Shown in pieces: positions 47,501 to 59,000 of a DNA stretch of 64,000 nt. The translations under genes and the position numbers were made by a program. How positions within the stretch are numbered: position 1 is the stretch's first letter; each line of letters opens with the position of its first letter. The DNA lies in assembly GCA_963402885.1 (NCBI GenBank), contig OY727098.1:25892417-25956416 (forward strand), written 5' to 3'. Origin of the DNA: Antedon bifida (Eukaryota; Echinodermata; Crinoidea; Comatulida; Antedonidae). The notes under the pieces are model-generated. The model ran no database searches. It was not told the DNA's origin and saw only the letters and a list, made by a program, of their open reading frames with translations.

Positions 47501-50500
47501 TGAATTATACCAAATTATGCAAAAAGTTGAATTATACCAAATTATGCAAAAAATGTTATTATACCAAATTATGCCAACAATGATATAAAAGGGCCTTTAT
47601 CAATTATGCAAATGAAATATGTTAATTTGAAATTTTAATAAATATAGTAAAAATAAAAATGCGTCTAGAGAAGCTAAACTACTGTTTTATTATTATTGAC
47701 ATTTAACAAAAGAAAAAAAAACAAATTTGACTGCAGTTTTCGAAAAAAATTAGCATTGAAAATATTTGATATTTTGAAGGACATATTTGACACATTTGTA
47801 AAAAAATCATATTTTCACACGTTTGACAAATGATAATATGATTATAATTAGTTAATATCATGTGTTAGACTTGTGATACAGTTACAAATAGTACCGTGAG
47901 TATGACTAATCATAGTTTGGCATCAACATCGGTTTAGTAAAGCCCTCATTAATTTATATTCCCTGTCGTCGAGAACATTCTAGTTGACCATATATTCTGT
48001 AATCAGTCTTAAATATATATTTTAACATTTTTATGTAAATTAAAAGTTAAACAAGTAAAAAATATCCGGATTAAAAAATGTATTCGATAAAAATATTTAG
48101 ATATTAAGTATTATGTATATATTTTATTTCTTGAATTATAATATGGAAACAGGAGCGGATGCAGGATTTTAAAATATTTTGAAATGATTGAAACTTCAAC
48201 TTACCACCTCCATTGGAGTAACATAAATATGGGAAACGCCAGACATTTCCAAGCCCGACTGCGTACCCTAAACATGACAGAAGGAAATCTAATTGGCCAG
48301 ACCAGTTTCCACGGACTTCATTTTCGTCTTTACTTGGGAGGTCAACGTCGTCGTGAGGTGCAGAAAAATCACTTGTCGGAACATGGCCACCGTTACTTAG
48401 GTGTCCATTTTCATCAATTTCAGTTACGTGTCCATCGTCTTTAGGAGGCTAAAATAAAAATATTAATACTTATGATATAATGAAAAATAATATATGATAT
48501 ATTAACATAAAATAATATTTTCTTTTTCATACAGTGTTTTTATGCATTCTTGTGTTGAAAACACCGATAATTCTCTCAACAAAAAGTCTTTGTGATGGAG
48601 AATTATATACACAAAACAAAAAAAAACATTAGGTAATACTTTAATCTTATTAGTAGCGACAAATACATACAAAATAAGAATTATGTAAAATAATTACAAA
48701 TTTAATGATTTTAACATTAAAATCAAACTACATCAATATTTCCATGAAAATGTAAATTGAATAGTTGTCCTGAAATAAGATATTAAAAATTGAATTACTT
48801 TTACTTTCTGGACAATACTAAACTAAATTAGTCATATTAAAACATAATGAAACAAAGTGGCTAATTTACATATTTCACAAAAATAGAATTTAAAAGGAAG
48901 TTAGAAATAAAACATACCATGCCATGGAGGTATCTATTTTAATACCTCCATACTGAGAAAACTAAATTAAAGTCTAAATTCATTCATAATATTTACCTCC
49001 AAACTCTAGCCTACCAATCTTACCTTTTGCAATGCCATCTTTCAGTCTTAAATCTCAGTAATAATATCAAATTATTAAAAATTAACTTATTAAAAACAAA
49101 ACAATAACAAAGTCAACGCGTCTGTGTGAACTAATATTTGCTAATGATGCGCCACCATCAGGTGCTCTGTTTATGTTTACTTTTTGATCCGGTCAGCGTA
49201 TGATCCGGTTCCATTAAGGAGAACTGAGAATACACTACCATATTTGGTAAAATGGGTTGTTCCATTATATGATTTACATCTTTGTAGTCATCGACCTCCA
49301 CTTAAGTGGTGTTGTCATAATCCGTTTATTTGACCATATGGTGGGGTCAGTAAATGAACACACTTGAACCTTTGTAATGTACATAAAGTGTAATTGTTTA
49401 TAATTTAACAAATGACCCTCCTCCTCTCTTCGTCGACAGCTTCTGAATCGCAATCGGCCGGCTCATTTAGGAATAATAATAGTATTCCTGGAAGGATTGT
49501 TTACAAATCTACCATGGAGCTATCTACGGAGTCACCACCATAAAAATGAAACCCATGCAATGAAAGATAATCAAACAAATAAACAAAAACTACAGTTGTC
49601 ATTCTACTACTACTACTAGTCCCGATTCTTAGCCTAGTCTCCAAACAAATACCGCGTACAATAAGGAATTTCGCGCCAGTCGTTAAACTTGGAATACGTT
49701 CAATAATAAAGCGCGCTAAATATTCCCGCCAATACTGAACGCGACGGCATTGTCGACGGGAAGTCATGCCTAATAATTCACGAGTTACTGATTCACGACC
49801 CAGCGGCGTGGGGTGTAATTTTCACTTGTTTCCCCCTCAATACGGATACAAGAAGTGCGTACGTGAGCAATGTAATTGTTTTTATTTATTACCCATGTTT
49901 GGTGGTGCTCCAGGAGCAATAGTAGCCTCTATGTATAGGAGAAAGGAAAACAGATACCTGGCACTGATATTTTAATATTTACCCCCCGGATATACCAAGC
50001 CTATAACAATCCCACAATGGTGTTGTACAATTTGGACATCGACCACCCTTAAATTCATTATATCAACAAAGTAGACCTACCGGTTTTTTTTCTTGGTTTT
50101 GTAGATAAAAAACACAAAGGATTAAAAAATAAAAACTTTGCGGTGGCCCATGTGGTTTTGCGTGGAATATTGCTCGGCCGCGATAACAGCCCCATCGGAA
50201 CAAATGTCCTGCTGAGTACCGGTAGGTACATAACTTAATTGGATATTTTATTGATAATGCGGAACCACAGGTTGTTCAACCTTGGATCAAAAACCCAACC
50301 ATTTTTTTTTACACATTTAGTATTTAATATTATCATTTTATTCCTGATTTAATCGTTTGTTGTTTTTTGCATGGTAATTATAAATTTAATGACTCGGTAT
50401 GTCGGAAACTTATGGTCACATTATAATACTTTACGAATATGGATCTGATTAAAGCCAGACGGTTGTACCTCCCGCACAAATGCAAATTGTACATGAGGCT

Positions 50501-51796
50501 GTGAATTTATTGCGCCCTATGACATCTATTCGGAAAAGCCGGTACTATTACCAGATAGATTTCCGACACTCCTTTATTTAATAGATCAAATTCCCGGTGT
50601 CTTGGCTCGTTTCCAAGTTTTCCCATTCATTAATTCTTAAGTTATGCTTACACACACGGAGCTATGCGATTGGCTGCCATGTGACACCCAATCATATTAT
50701 GCTAATTATTCATAATACCGAAAATAGCCGTGTGAACACATACGGTATTTAACTGTTTCGCGTCATGACAAAATTACCTACTGTGTGGTAATGCATAATC
50801 AAAAACGAATTTAGAAAATGACATGATCAAAACTCAATCATCAACATGAATTGTGTTCAACACACAATGACATTATCTGATGACGATACTACGTAGGTAG
50901 AATTTCCATGGTAAACGCTGTCACGTGTATGACCATAAATGGACATGAAGTGAAACGACAGCTGAACTATTTATTTCATATCGAAACAATTATCAACAAA
51001 AAATGTAGAAATATGTGCGGCATGACGACCAAAAGGAAGCGTATGTAATAGCATGTAAATGAAATCAATCCATAAAAATTGTATGATCAGGAATGATACG
51101 CTTGAGGAATCCAAACAGCGGTTACCGTAAAACTTGGAAATTAACATAAACATTCTGAAGCATAACCGGATTTGATCTTGCACCACTAAAGAGCGTATTT
51201 TACCGCCAAACGTCCCTCACTTTAGTTTGATCAAAATGAAATATATGTTGTGGTTTATCATATTAATAACGATTTGGTATTATGGCATAACTGACAATGC
51301 TTAAAACCACTAATCCCCCACGCCCAAGATTAAGTAAAATATCAAAACGGAAGTTTGACAATGAACACCTTCAATCTATACATATTTCTCGTGGATTATT
51401 AGAAAAAAATGATAATTTGTCATTTATAAATGACCTCAAAAACTAGATGATACTTTCAATCATCCTTGATACGTTGGAAATGTTTTACATCGTCTCTTTT
51501 TGCGCTAGCCTACTATAACCAACAACCTTAGTTCGAGAAATATTGTTTTTATTATATATCTAACTACTAACCACGTTAATTAATATACTGTAATAATTAT
51601 ATGAGCCTATGTTTAATATTTATACTGTTTAAACTTTTAATAAACAGAAAACGAGTTTTTTACACTTACCGTCTTGTCGAATTTTCATCAATCATGCTGA
51701 CTAAATTTATGAATTATCCCAAATATTAAACTTTCCTACTAAAAAAATAAGATATATTAGACTCACCAGTGGTTTGTATTCTTTTTGTTCCGCCAT
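41390..51796 (-). CDS. Sodium- and chloride-dependent glycine transporter (SLC6 family), whole gene
   Basis: This is a plasma-membrane symporter that takes up glycine with Na+ and Cl-. Shared exons in transcript order: 48205-48448, 46879-47010, 44690-45029, 43953-44324, 43707-43831, 43367-43479, 42950-43081, 42351-42563, 41920-42090, 41390-41584. They follow one of two first exons, 51767-51796 or 49024-49038, giving 688 or 683 residues, normal for the family. TM1 has [22 protein letters not shown]6 has [22 protein letters not shown]8 has [14 protein letters not shown]. The large second extracellular loop carries paired cysteines and four N-glycosylation motifs. [18 protein letters not shown] and the tail [11 protein letters not shown] match the glycine/proline transporter branch, and [21 protein letters not shown] favours glycine. 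Substrate is inferred from these motifs. Confidence 0.92.
41704..41850. mobile_element. Inverted-repeat element, family A, copy 8
   Basis: TTAAGCTCTGTCTACACAAT to TTTGATGGTGTAGTCAGAGC. The full core is present. It lies in the last intron of the transporter gene, about 70 bp from exon 10, so the family is not confined to NFI. Confidence 0.85.
41920..42090 (-). CDS. GlyT exon 10, TM12
   Basis: A 57-codon exon, phase 0 at both ends, encoding [20 protein letters not shown] then [20 protein letters not shown] and ending [14 protein letters not shown] is the usual entry to TM12 and FIKQKGS the usual exit. Donor GTAAGT. Confidence 0.93.
42351..42563 (-). CDS. GlyT exon 9, TM10-TM11
   Basis: A 71-codon exon, phase 0 at both ends. 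It encodes [20 protein letters not shown] then [20 protein letters not shown] and ends [27 protein letters not shown] is the conserved intracellular loop 5. Confidence 0.93.
42950..43081 (-). CDS. GlyT exon 8, TM8 end and TM9
   Basis: A 44-codon exon, phase 0 at both ends, encoding [20 protein letters not shown] then [20 protein letters not shown] and CVSQ. DEYP followed by a basic cluster is typical of the loop between TM8 and TM9. Confidence 0.94.
43367..43479 (-). CDS. GlyT exon 7, TM8
   Basis: A 113-nt exon encoding [20 protein letters not shown] then [24 protein letters not shown] holds the Na+-coordinating Asp-Ser pair of the family. The donor is GTTGGT, weaker than the other donors in this gene. 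Confidence 0.93.
43707..43831 (-). CDS. GlyT exon 6, TM7
   Basis: A 125-nt exon encoding [20 protein letters not shown] then [20 protein letters not shown] and [21 protein letters not shown] is the family TM7 signature. Donor GTAAGT; the split codon with exon 7 makes Ser. Confidence 0.95.
43953..44324 (-). CDS. GlyT exon 5, TM4-TM6 substrate-site exon
   Basis: A 372-nt exon encoding [20 protein letters not shown] through [19 protein letters not shown] to [11 protein letters not shown]. It includes [15 protein letters not shown] of TM6. The tryptophan before the GG pair limits the pocket to small substrates in glycine transporters. As I recall them, GLYT1 reads SLGCAWGG and GLYT2 reads SLSAAWGG, so the serine here is GLYT2-like. 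Confidence 0.96.
44690..45029 (-). CDS. GlyT exon 4, TM3 and large extracellular loop
   Basis: A 340-nt exon encoding [20 protein letters not shown], then [16 protein letters not shown] and a long polar loop ending GASEEFYL. N-glycosylation motifs are NGT, NNT, NMS and NIS. Extra cysteines lie in EMVQDC and NNTC. The loop is longer than in GAT-type transporters, as in glycine and proline transporters. Confidence 0.95.
46221..46335. repeat. 63-bp tandem duplication
   Basis: GAGATAGAATGATC and CTAGTTCTATTTG with CCCATGACCTAGAGGATC repeat with a 63-bp period (46221 and 46284). It lies in the intron between GlyT exons 3 and 4. Confidence 0.85.
46568..46734. mobile_element. Inverted-repeat element, family A, copy 9
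   Basis: TTAAGCACTGTCTACACTAT to TTTGATAATGTAGACAGAGC then TTTAG. The core is internally extended by a repeated ATATTTGGG block. It lies about 145 bp from GlyT exon 3. Confidence 0.85.
46879..47010 (-). CDS. GlyT exon 3, TM1 end and TM2
   Basis: A 132-nt exon encoding [20 protein letters not shown] then [20 protein letters not shown] and PILR. [19 protein letters not shown] is the classic SLC6 TM2 signature. Acceptor CTTACAG, donor GTACGT. Confidence 0.96.
47470..47578. repeat. 27-bp minisatellite, four copies
   Basis: AAAAAGTTGAATTATACCAA followed by ATTATGC repeats about four times; the last copy has GTTATTATACC. It lies in the intron between GlyT exons 2 and 3. Confidence 0.9.
48205..48448 (-). 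CDS. GlyT exon 2, N-terminal tail and TM1
   Basis: A 244-nt exon beginning in phase 0 with [20 protein letters not shown], an acidic cytoplasmic tail. It then enters [20 protein letters not shown] and [18 protein letters not shown] and [10 protein letters not shown] are near-invariant in SLC6. The donor is GTAAGT at the GG-G junction that continues into GAFLIPY. A plus-strand open frame over this exon is a shadow. Confidence 0.96.
49024..49038 (-). CDS. GlyT alternative first exon 1b
   Basis: On the minus strand ATG GCA TTG CAA AAG is followed by GTAAGA and joins exon 2 in phase 0 as MALQK-PPKDDG. The start context AAGATGG is strong. It is about 580 bp upstream of exon 2. Support is position, start context, phase and donor only. 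Confidence 0.5.
49039..51766. other. GlyT 5' region between the alternative first exons
   Basis: No coding exon seen. If exon 1a is used this is intron; if exon 1b is used, the part just above 49039 is its 5' UTR and promoter. ATGATCCGGTTCC at 49200-49212 partly repeats TGATCCGGTCAGC at 49184-49196. An inverted pair recalling family D (GCTTACACAC and CCGTGTGAAC) lies at about 50645-50735. Confidence 0.5.
51767..51796 (-). CDS. GlyT alternative first exon 1a
   Basis: On the minus strand ATG opens [10 protein letters not shown] (10 codons), followed by GTGAGT, phase 0 into exon 2 as [16 protein letters not shown]. The +4 base is G but -3 is T. Two canonical CCAAT boxes lie 190-245 bp upstream, which supports a promoter here. 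Confidence 0.6.
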
Positions 51797-51983
51797 GGAT
51801 AAAATGTTTTCAATATGCGTATTAAAAATAATTCGTAAATGCGCCTTTTATTTCGTGTTTGTTGTGTTTCGTTCACTTTGTTATTGTGGAGATGTCAACA
51901 AAACAGTGTATATATACTACGGCACGTTGATGTTATTGGCTTTTCTTGTGAATGGATTGTGTGACGCATAGAGTTGCGCTATT

Positions 51984-52041
51984 CTGATTGGCTTATAGAA
52001 AACGTATTTTGCTTAATATAGTTCAGCTGTCCTGATTGGCT
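51984..52041 (-). promoter_or_regulatory. Paired CCAAT boxes upstream of GlyT exon 1a
   Basis: The minus strand carries AGCCAATCAG twice, at 51984-51993 and 52032-52041, 48 bp apart. This matches the extended NF-Y consensus. They lie about 190 and 240 bp upstream of the exon 1a ATG, a normal promoter distance. Confidence 0.5.
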
Positions 52042-55000
52042 AAGAGAAAATAGGTGGGCAAAGCTCTATCAATTAAAATTGATAAAGGGGCAGTCAAGGT
52101 TGTTATTGTATACCTCTCCATCTATACTGTAGTAAGAATTTTAAATATTTTATATTATACGGTATAATAACACCAACGACGGAAATACTTGAATACGTGA
52201 ATCTGTTGGTTCTGTATGTAGCCTATTGATGCCTATCTCGTTTACTACAGACTCCTCGTTATTAGTGGATTTGAGGCATTCTTGACAAATGATAATGATT
52301 TTATTTCTACTGGATCATAGGATTTGGGAGAGAGAGAGAGAGTGATTTTGATCAGGTCTGTGGCCCTGACCATGAGGGTTATCTTATCTAGGTCGGCCTA
52401 CCTACTTCCTATTAACCTTGAGGAAACAAATAAATCACAGTTTCGTGGAATACCAAACCTAGTAATACACCTACTTCCACTAAATCAGTTGGCTAGGGAA
52501 CATGTATGAATCTCTGATTGACGACTTGGTTCCTCGACCCTCATAGTTCATCTAGACCCATGTGCATTCAATGGATGATGTTTTCTGTAGCCCTAGTACG
52601 GATATCTATCTTGTGTACTGGTGAATGCGCTGGAAAATTGTCAATCGATTAACATAAAAAAATATTTATATGTAAATGACATTTTCTTTACTACTTTCTT
52701 ACTAAATTTAGGACATTATTTAACAGCACTTATATGGGGTAAGTTTGGACTTAATAGCATATTCACACTCTAGTGTTAGAATATCACATATCTAAGTAGT
52801 CACCTTACGCATTCTATTGTTCCCAAATGTGTTACCTTTCTTGTGTCCTTTAAATTAAGTGTTGTGTTTTTGTTTTTGGCAGTGAAATACAATGACACAA
52901 GTGACTCAATGGTATGATACCGTGACCCTCCCAAATTTGCTTTCCATGAACCATGCCCAAAACAATACATAAATGCATGTTTCATTTCAACGTGAACTTA
53001 TCTCATCATTCTAAAAATGGAATAGTTAAGTATGGCTCATTGACTCATGGGGGCACTATATCAAAGGTACAAGACTGTACCGCTTCGCAACAAAGAAAAG
53101 ACTAAAGGGCGTACGTTTTAGGTTAAATCACAGCGAATGCCTTTATTCATGGGTATCAAGTTAATATAATGTGGTTTTCAATATGGCTTCCATACAATGT
53201 TGTGTATATTTAAAGTTACTCGGAAAAGAAACAGTATGGAATGCTGACTTCTAAAAATAGACCTGCTGTGTATCATTATTATCATTTTAAAAATAAATAC
53301 GTATGGTGTGAAAATGTACGAAGACCTGTCATAAACTCTTATTATAATTCCATGCTCTTGTTAGATCCAAACTTTTCGCTTAGTCTCCTATATTAAAATG
53401 GAATGTTCCATCTCATTATTCATGACGTTACTCACAACCAGTTACAACCAGTGTAGTTTACGTAAACATTGTAGTATTTTATTAATCATAATAATAATAA
53501 ACCGTTCGCCATCATCACAATATGAAGATAAAACTCTATCTCAACCATAAAGATAAAAGAAAGTACCAGTATAAAATAATATGATTAGAACATGCCTCCT
53601 CCACTCTCACATTCCACCCCCTAACCTGACCCTACCCTGTTTTGTAGAAAGACGGAATATAAATAAGTAATCTATACCTTTATTAATTATTCCGTTTTTT
53701 ATATATAAATTTTAATTTTCGGTAAACCGTTTTTACAATGTTTTAATAAAAAAATAGAAACAAAGATCGAATACCCTTTAATAATTACAGACTTTCAACA
53801 TTATTAAACAAATTTCGATTATAGATATTGATTGGTTTTTATCAAGGCCAGTTTCTTTCATCAATTTTACTATTTTTAATTTATAATTCGGATGATGAAT
53901 TGATGCTTGGCAGAATGCCAGACTTTTAAGCAGACTTCTCGTCGATTTTTGTTTACAAACATTGATGCTAATTATTGCGTGGGCCACTGCCAGTAATTTA
54001 TTCACATAAATTTATAATAATATTGTATATATTTATTATATTATTAAAATAATAATCGCATTATGATCAAAGTCTTTTTTTTGCCATATGATTAAAATAC
54101 GTTATTTCGTGCGTGGTTAACTTAATTATTATATCATTTTGTATTATTATCATTAAAAAAAAAATGATTTTTCCATTTTTAAAAAAAGTTCTGTTTGTTT
54201 TTAATGATAACACTTTCAATATTTACTAATACCATAGTACCGTAATAAATATCTCTATATGCTATTAATACCCATAAAAAAATTAAAGGCAAAAGGACCG
54301 TAATTAAAAGTGTTTATTATGGAAGACTGCAGCAGTTAATTAAATTTATTATAAGACTATTAATATATGATTACTTAAATCATGGAGTAATCTTATTAAT
54401 TCCATACTTTACAATAGACAGGATTATCATTGGTTTCCTAAATGTAATCCCACCCACATGACGTATACTACATAATAGTATGACGTCACACAACACTAAT
54501 CCATCTAAACCTCTTTTCTTCCCCAAGTCAAAATGATAGTATTACGTAGATAATCCGGTTGTCCTCGTGTAATAAATGCACTTTTGTCGAAAATACCCGT
54601 CGAAAATACGAAAACTCCACAAGAGCATGTTGTGTTTACAAACGTATACACACTCTACACCCTAAGTATGGGTGTAGTCACTTTTGTCGAATGACGCCTA
54701 CGGCAGGACAGATGTTCTGAATATTTTAATAACTTTAGGCCGCTGTGATAAAAATGAAAGCGAACGGAATACCAGAGATGTTTGAAAACATGAGACTGGG
54801 TGTTTGATTGTACACACTCGTATTTTTATCTATGATCATCTTCACGAAACATATTGTAGGCCTACATAAAACACATGATCACGTGTTACTTAATGCGGTG
54901 AGTTCAATTAATTATTTACAAATACAAGCCACCAAAATGAAATGTAAATAAATATTTAATCTCAATAAAGGGGAATTACTAGGAAAATGAAGAAATAATT

Positions 55001-55681
55001 ATATAGTTTACCCAATAATTTGGTAATGAAAAATCAAACAATATTATAGCAATACTTAACGAGGGAATGATATTTTGTTCGAGGGAATATATTTCCCGAA
55101 GCACGTAAAAATAGCATAATGTCAAAATACTGTAATGTGTATCTGAACCCATACAATGGAGTAATACTAATGATTATTATGCTCTCGAATATAACCATGA
55201 GAAATTAGACATCCTCGTCTGAACAGGTAGATTTGAAATTGATTGGACGTCTACCAAATATTATAAGTAGCTTCAGACTTCAACCCGTCCGCCGTCTGCA
55301 TCTCATCTGAACAAGCATTCCATCTCTTCGAATTGATGTTTTCAAAATTAACAAAGATATAAATAGCATATATGCGAGAGAGAGAGAGATGCGAATAGGA
55401 ATTTAATGAAAATTTAACAAGATTGCTTTCCAACTTGACGTCATAAAGAGCACGCGTGCGGGTCCCGTGATTTCCGTGACGTAATTATGCTGTAATTACG
55501 AAGTAAGGTGTTTGTATAACGTATCACGCGGAATTCATAATACACTTTATGTCGGCGGAGGCTACATATGGGTAATAGGTTTCCGCATTTATTTTTGCGT
55601 ACGGTATTTTATTGTAAACATATTCTCTCACTATCATCATAATTCATAGCATTTCCATCATCATCTATACAATATATATCT

Positions 55682-55820
55682 GAAATATCATCATCATCAT
55701 CTCATCATCATCATCATATCATCATCATCATCTCATCATCATCGATTGTCTTCATCATGGAGGCTGTCATTATCACCATTGATAGTGATCATCATCATCA
55801 TCATCATCGTCATCATCTCA
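55682..55820. repeat. TCA trinucleotide microsatellite
   Basis: Interrupted runs of ATC/TCA cover 55682-55745 and 55787-55820. The His-rich open frame across the second run is a repeat artefact. Confidence 0.9.
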
Positions 55821-56022
55821 ATCATTTGATTTTCCGAATTATCATTCCTATTTATGTTATCACATTCCATCGTTTTCATCATTTTATTGTAGTCATCTTC
55901 ATATTTGGCATGGTCATTATTTATCGTGACGCATGGTCACACGACGAACTTTTAGGAACGACATAGAGGGCGGTAAACATTTTTATCTGTGTGTAGTAGT
56001 GTGACCTGGAAAAAAATCAGTA

Positions 56023-56036
56023 ATGTTGAATACAGG
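56023..56036 (+). CDS. HSDL2: HSDL2 exon 1
   Basis: ATG TTG AAT ACA GG then GTAAGG. It ends in phase 2, as exon 2 requires, to give MLNTG-KLAG. Human MLPNTG-RLAG splits at the same place. The residue, phase and donor match make this the preferred start. Confidence 0.85.
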
Positions 56037-59000
56037 GTAAGGATTGGTATAATTTAAATGCCATTATTTAATAAAGTAGAAAAATTATATCATGTTTACA
56101 TATAGTATTATTGTAATATTATGGGTAACATTTTAGTGTGTGTGTTATTTGTGTATTATACCAATTACAAGTTTAGTCCAGGCCTCCTGTTCCCATCACC
56201 GGTTTTTTACAGACAGAGTCGACCCATCACTGCCCGTGTAAAAAAAACAGTAGGGCCTAGGCTAGGCCTAAATATCATAGCGTTTGGAGATCGTAGTAGT
56301 ATTGTTGTAGGCCTAATTAGGGTATTGAATCTGGTGAATGTAGACTTAGCCTAGGCTTACTTTTAAATATATACAAAACTCTTTTCTTTACGGCAGCAAC
56401 ACAATTTCCCAAGTTGGGATGAATAAAGTTTCCTTGTATCCTTGTATAATGTTCCGTTCAAACTGATTCTGCAGATTGGTAATTATTCTAGGCCCTAGGC
56501 TATTTCTCATTTAATATATAATTGTCTCATTAACTTAGCTATATAGATAGGGGCGACATATAGGCCTACAACCTGTATACATTTTTAAAAAAATGTAAAC
56601 AAACATCAATGCCATTTCTTGATTTTATTTGAATGTATTTTGGACAAAAATACATACAAATAACATTACTGACATTAGAGAGAAATATATTTAACTACTA
56701 GCTTTTAAAATATCATCGTTTTTGCAATTTTGTTATACACATACTAACTACTGTACCCTCATTTATTACAATAAATACAAACATATTTGCAGTTTTAATT
56801 TTAACTGGTAGATACTGGTACAAATTTACAAACTAATTGAATATGTCCCACCCAAAGAGTGTGGGGGCTGACGTGTTTGTATATACAAGTTGTATGAGAA
56901 GTTTGTTTAATGGTATTATGCAGTCAACTCTCCCAATATACCGGTCTCTGAAAACCAGAAACTCTGTTTCTTGGGGCCGTAAAGGTTCTAAATTCTTTTC
57001 AGAATACCAGACTTAACAGAAAACCAGACATATTGGGAAGTCTGGTATTGGAAGAGTTGACTTTATTACTAATTAGTAAATCTGTGTTAAGCCTTTCTTT
57101 CAAATTTAAAGAACAACAAAAATGCTATGTGCAATTTCCAATATTTGCTAAATTATGAAATTGTGCAAGGATTAAGATAAGAATGCAGAAGTTTGACAAC
57201 GATCTGTACATAACAATTTGATACCTTGCACAATTTTACATTTTATTTAATGTAAATAAGTAAATAATAAAGTAAGTAGATAAGTAAATAAATATATAAG
57301 TAATAACAATTAAGTAAATTAAATAAATAAGTAAATATATATTAAGGGGCACTGATAGTCATCCATGTTATTATCTACAGTAATCACCCTTTCCAGATCA
57401 ATAATATGTTAATTGTAAGAATATTAACCTGGATATTTTGATAAATGCTGTCTAGATAATAATTGATGATAATGGCTCAAAGTTCAAACCCAAAATAAGC
57501 ACATGCTTAAACTGAGGTAGTAGGCGTTTTGCAAATTGAATAAAGGCACACTGTAGGAATAATAGGTCTAACTATGACTGGTCACAAACACGGGCAAGTC
57601 TGAAAATTTTTATGTTTAACCTTTTTAGGGCAAGACTAGTTTTATCATGTAGTACTTGCTATCAATTCTAGTGGGTGACAATGATTTGGTGTATAATTTA
57701 CATAGGATAGGTAGTTGCAAATCAAAAGCTCCCTATTATGAGTCTTTAATTAGTATTGGTCATCGCAAAACGGCAAGCGGCATGCTACAAAGTAGCACTA
57801 GCAGCAAAATGATTAATATTCTTCTGTCTTTTACAGAAAGCTAGCTGGTAGGACGCTGTTTATCACTGGTGCTAGTAGAGGCATCGGAAAAGCCATCGCA
57901 CTAAAGGCAGCTAAAGATGGTGCTAACATTGTTATAGCTGCCAAGACGGCACAAGCTCATCCAAAGCTACCAGGCACAATATACACAGCAGCAGAAGAAA
58001 GTGAGTGCATGGGGTTTTATTTTTTATAAATTACTTTGTTACTTAAGCACTATCTACACTATCAAACATGATGATGTCATATCACTACCATATCACACAC
58101 ACAACTAGTTTGATAGTGCAGACAAAGCTTTAATGTTTATTTGCTGGCATGTGAGTGAGCAAAAATAAATATATACTGTAGTATTGTTAGGGTATTTTGA
58201 AGGATCGTTGCGGTAAGAAGACCTAAAATTAATAAGGGAGGCTGTCGTAGGCACAGTATGATATAAAGGCTTACAACCAAAAAATAGTTGAGACCAAAAC
58301 AGTGGCCACATCAAAATCTCTGCCCTGATGAAGATAGCACACTGTAGTAGTCTAAATTGAGAAATTGAGTGCTTGAGTTGCATGCAGGTTCATTTGGAAG
58401 ATTGAGTTTTATTCAGTAAACGAGTGACACATTCTTTAAGGAAATCTGATAATCTGGTTGCTACTCTTCTGGCAGACCTGTGTCAGGGATCGGTTTCCTC
58501 TTCTGTCCAGCCATGTTTGGTGTAGGCCTATTGCGCTCGCACAGTAACATGAACAGTATTCTTCAAATTAAAAAATTAATTAAATTTAAAAAGCAAAGGA
58601 CCAATTTTGAGAGAATATGATAAATATATATAAAATATAATAAATTAAAAAATTTGTTGTACTTGAATCCAGTAGAAAAACTTTTGAATACCCTTGTTTT
58701 AATAAAAACCAAACCTGAATTTTAATAAGGGGCAAAAGGTCCCAGATCTTGTCTTACTCTTGTATTTGAAAATGAGCTCAAGAAATCCTGCTGAATTTAG
58801 TAAAATTTACTGATAAACTTTTGAGCAGCAATACATGGTCATGTGAGCCAAGTTGCAAAGTGATTATCGTATGGTAGGTGCTGTAACAATCAACCACTAA
58901 TGTAACAATCAACTACTATGAAACATCACCCATTAAAGTTACAATTACGTTAGTGAGTGATACAGGTGCTAGGACCTGAAAAAATTTGAAGTTGACTGTG

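Larger units (their letters stand above)
51797..56022. other. Divergent intergenic region between GlyT and HSDL2
   Basis: No supported coding exon. The left end holds CCAAT boxes for the transporter. The right end precedes the HSDL2 start. Between are AT-rich sequence, GA and TCA microsatellites, and a CRE-like GTGACGTAATTA near 55477. Short open frames here have no family motif. Confidence 0.55.

Noticed and set aside
48184-48444. Plus-strand open frame of 86 residues
   Set aside because: It is the antisense shadow of GlyT exon 2, which carries GNVWRFPY on the minus strand.
55549-55571. Alternative HSDL2 first exon (ATG, MSAEATYG, phase 2)
   Set aside because: It fits the phase, but its donor GTAATA is weak and the residues do not match the family. 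56023-56036 gives MLNTG, close to human MLPNTG, with GTAAGG.
55757-55966. His-rich open frame
   Set aside because: The histidines come from the TCA microsatellite; no splice support.
57241-57345. TAAGTAAATAAA-rich stretch as a regulatory array
   Set aside because: It is ordinary low-complexity AT repeat without regular units.
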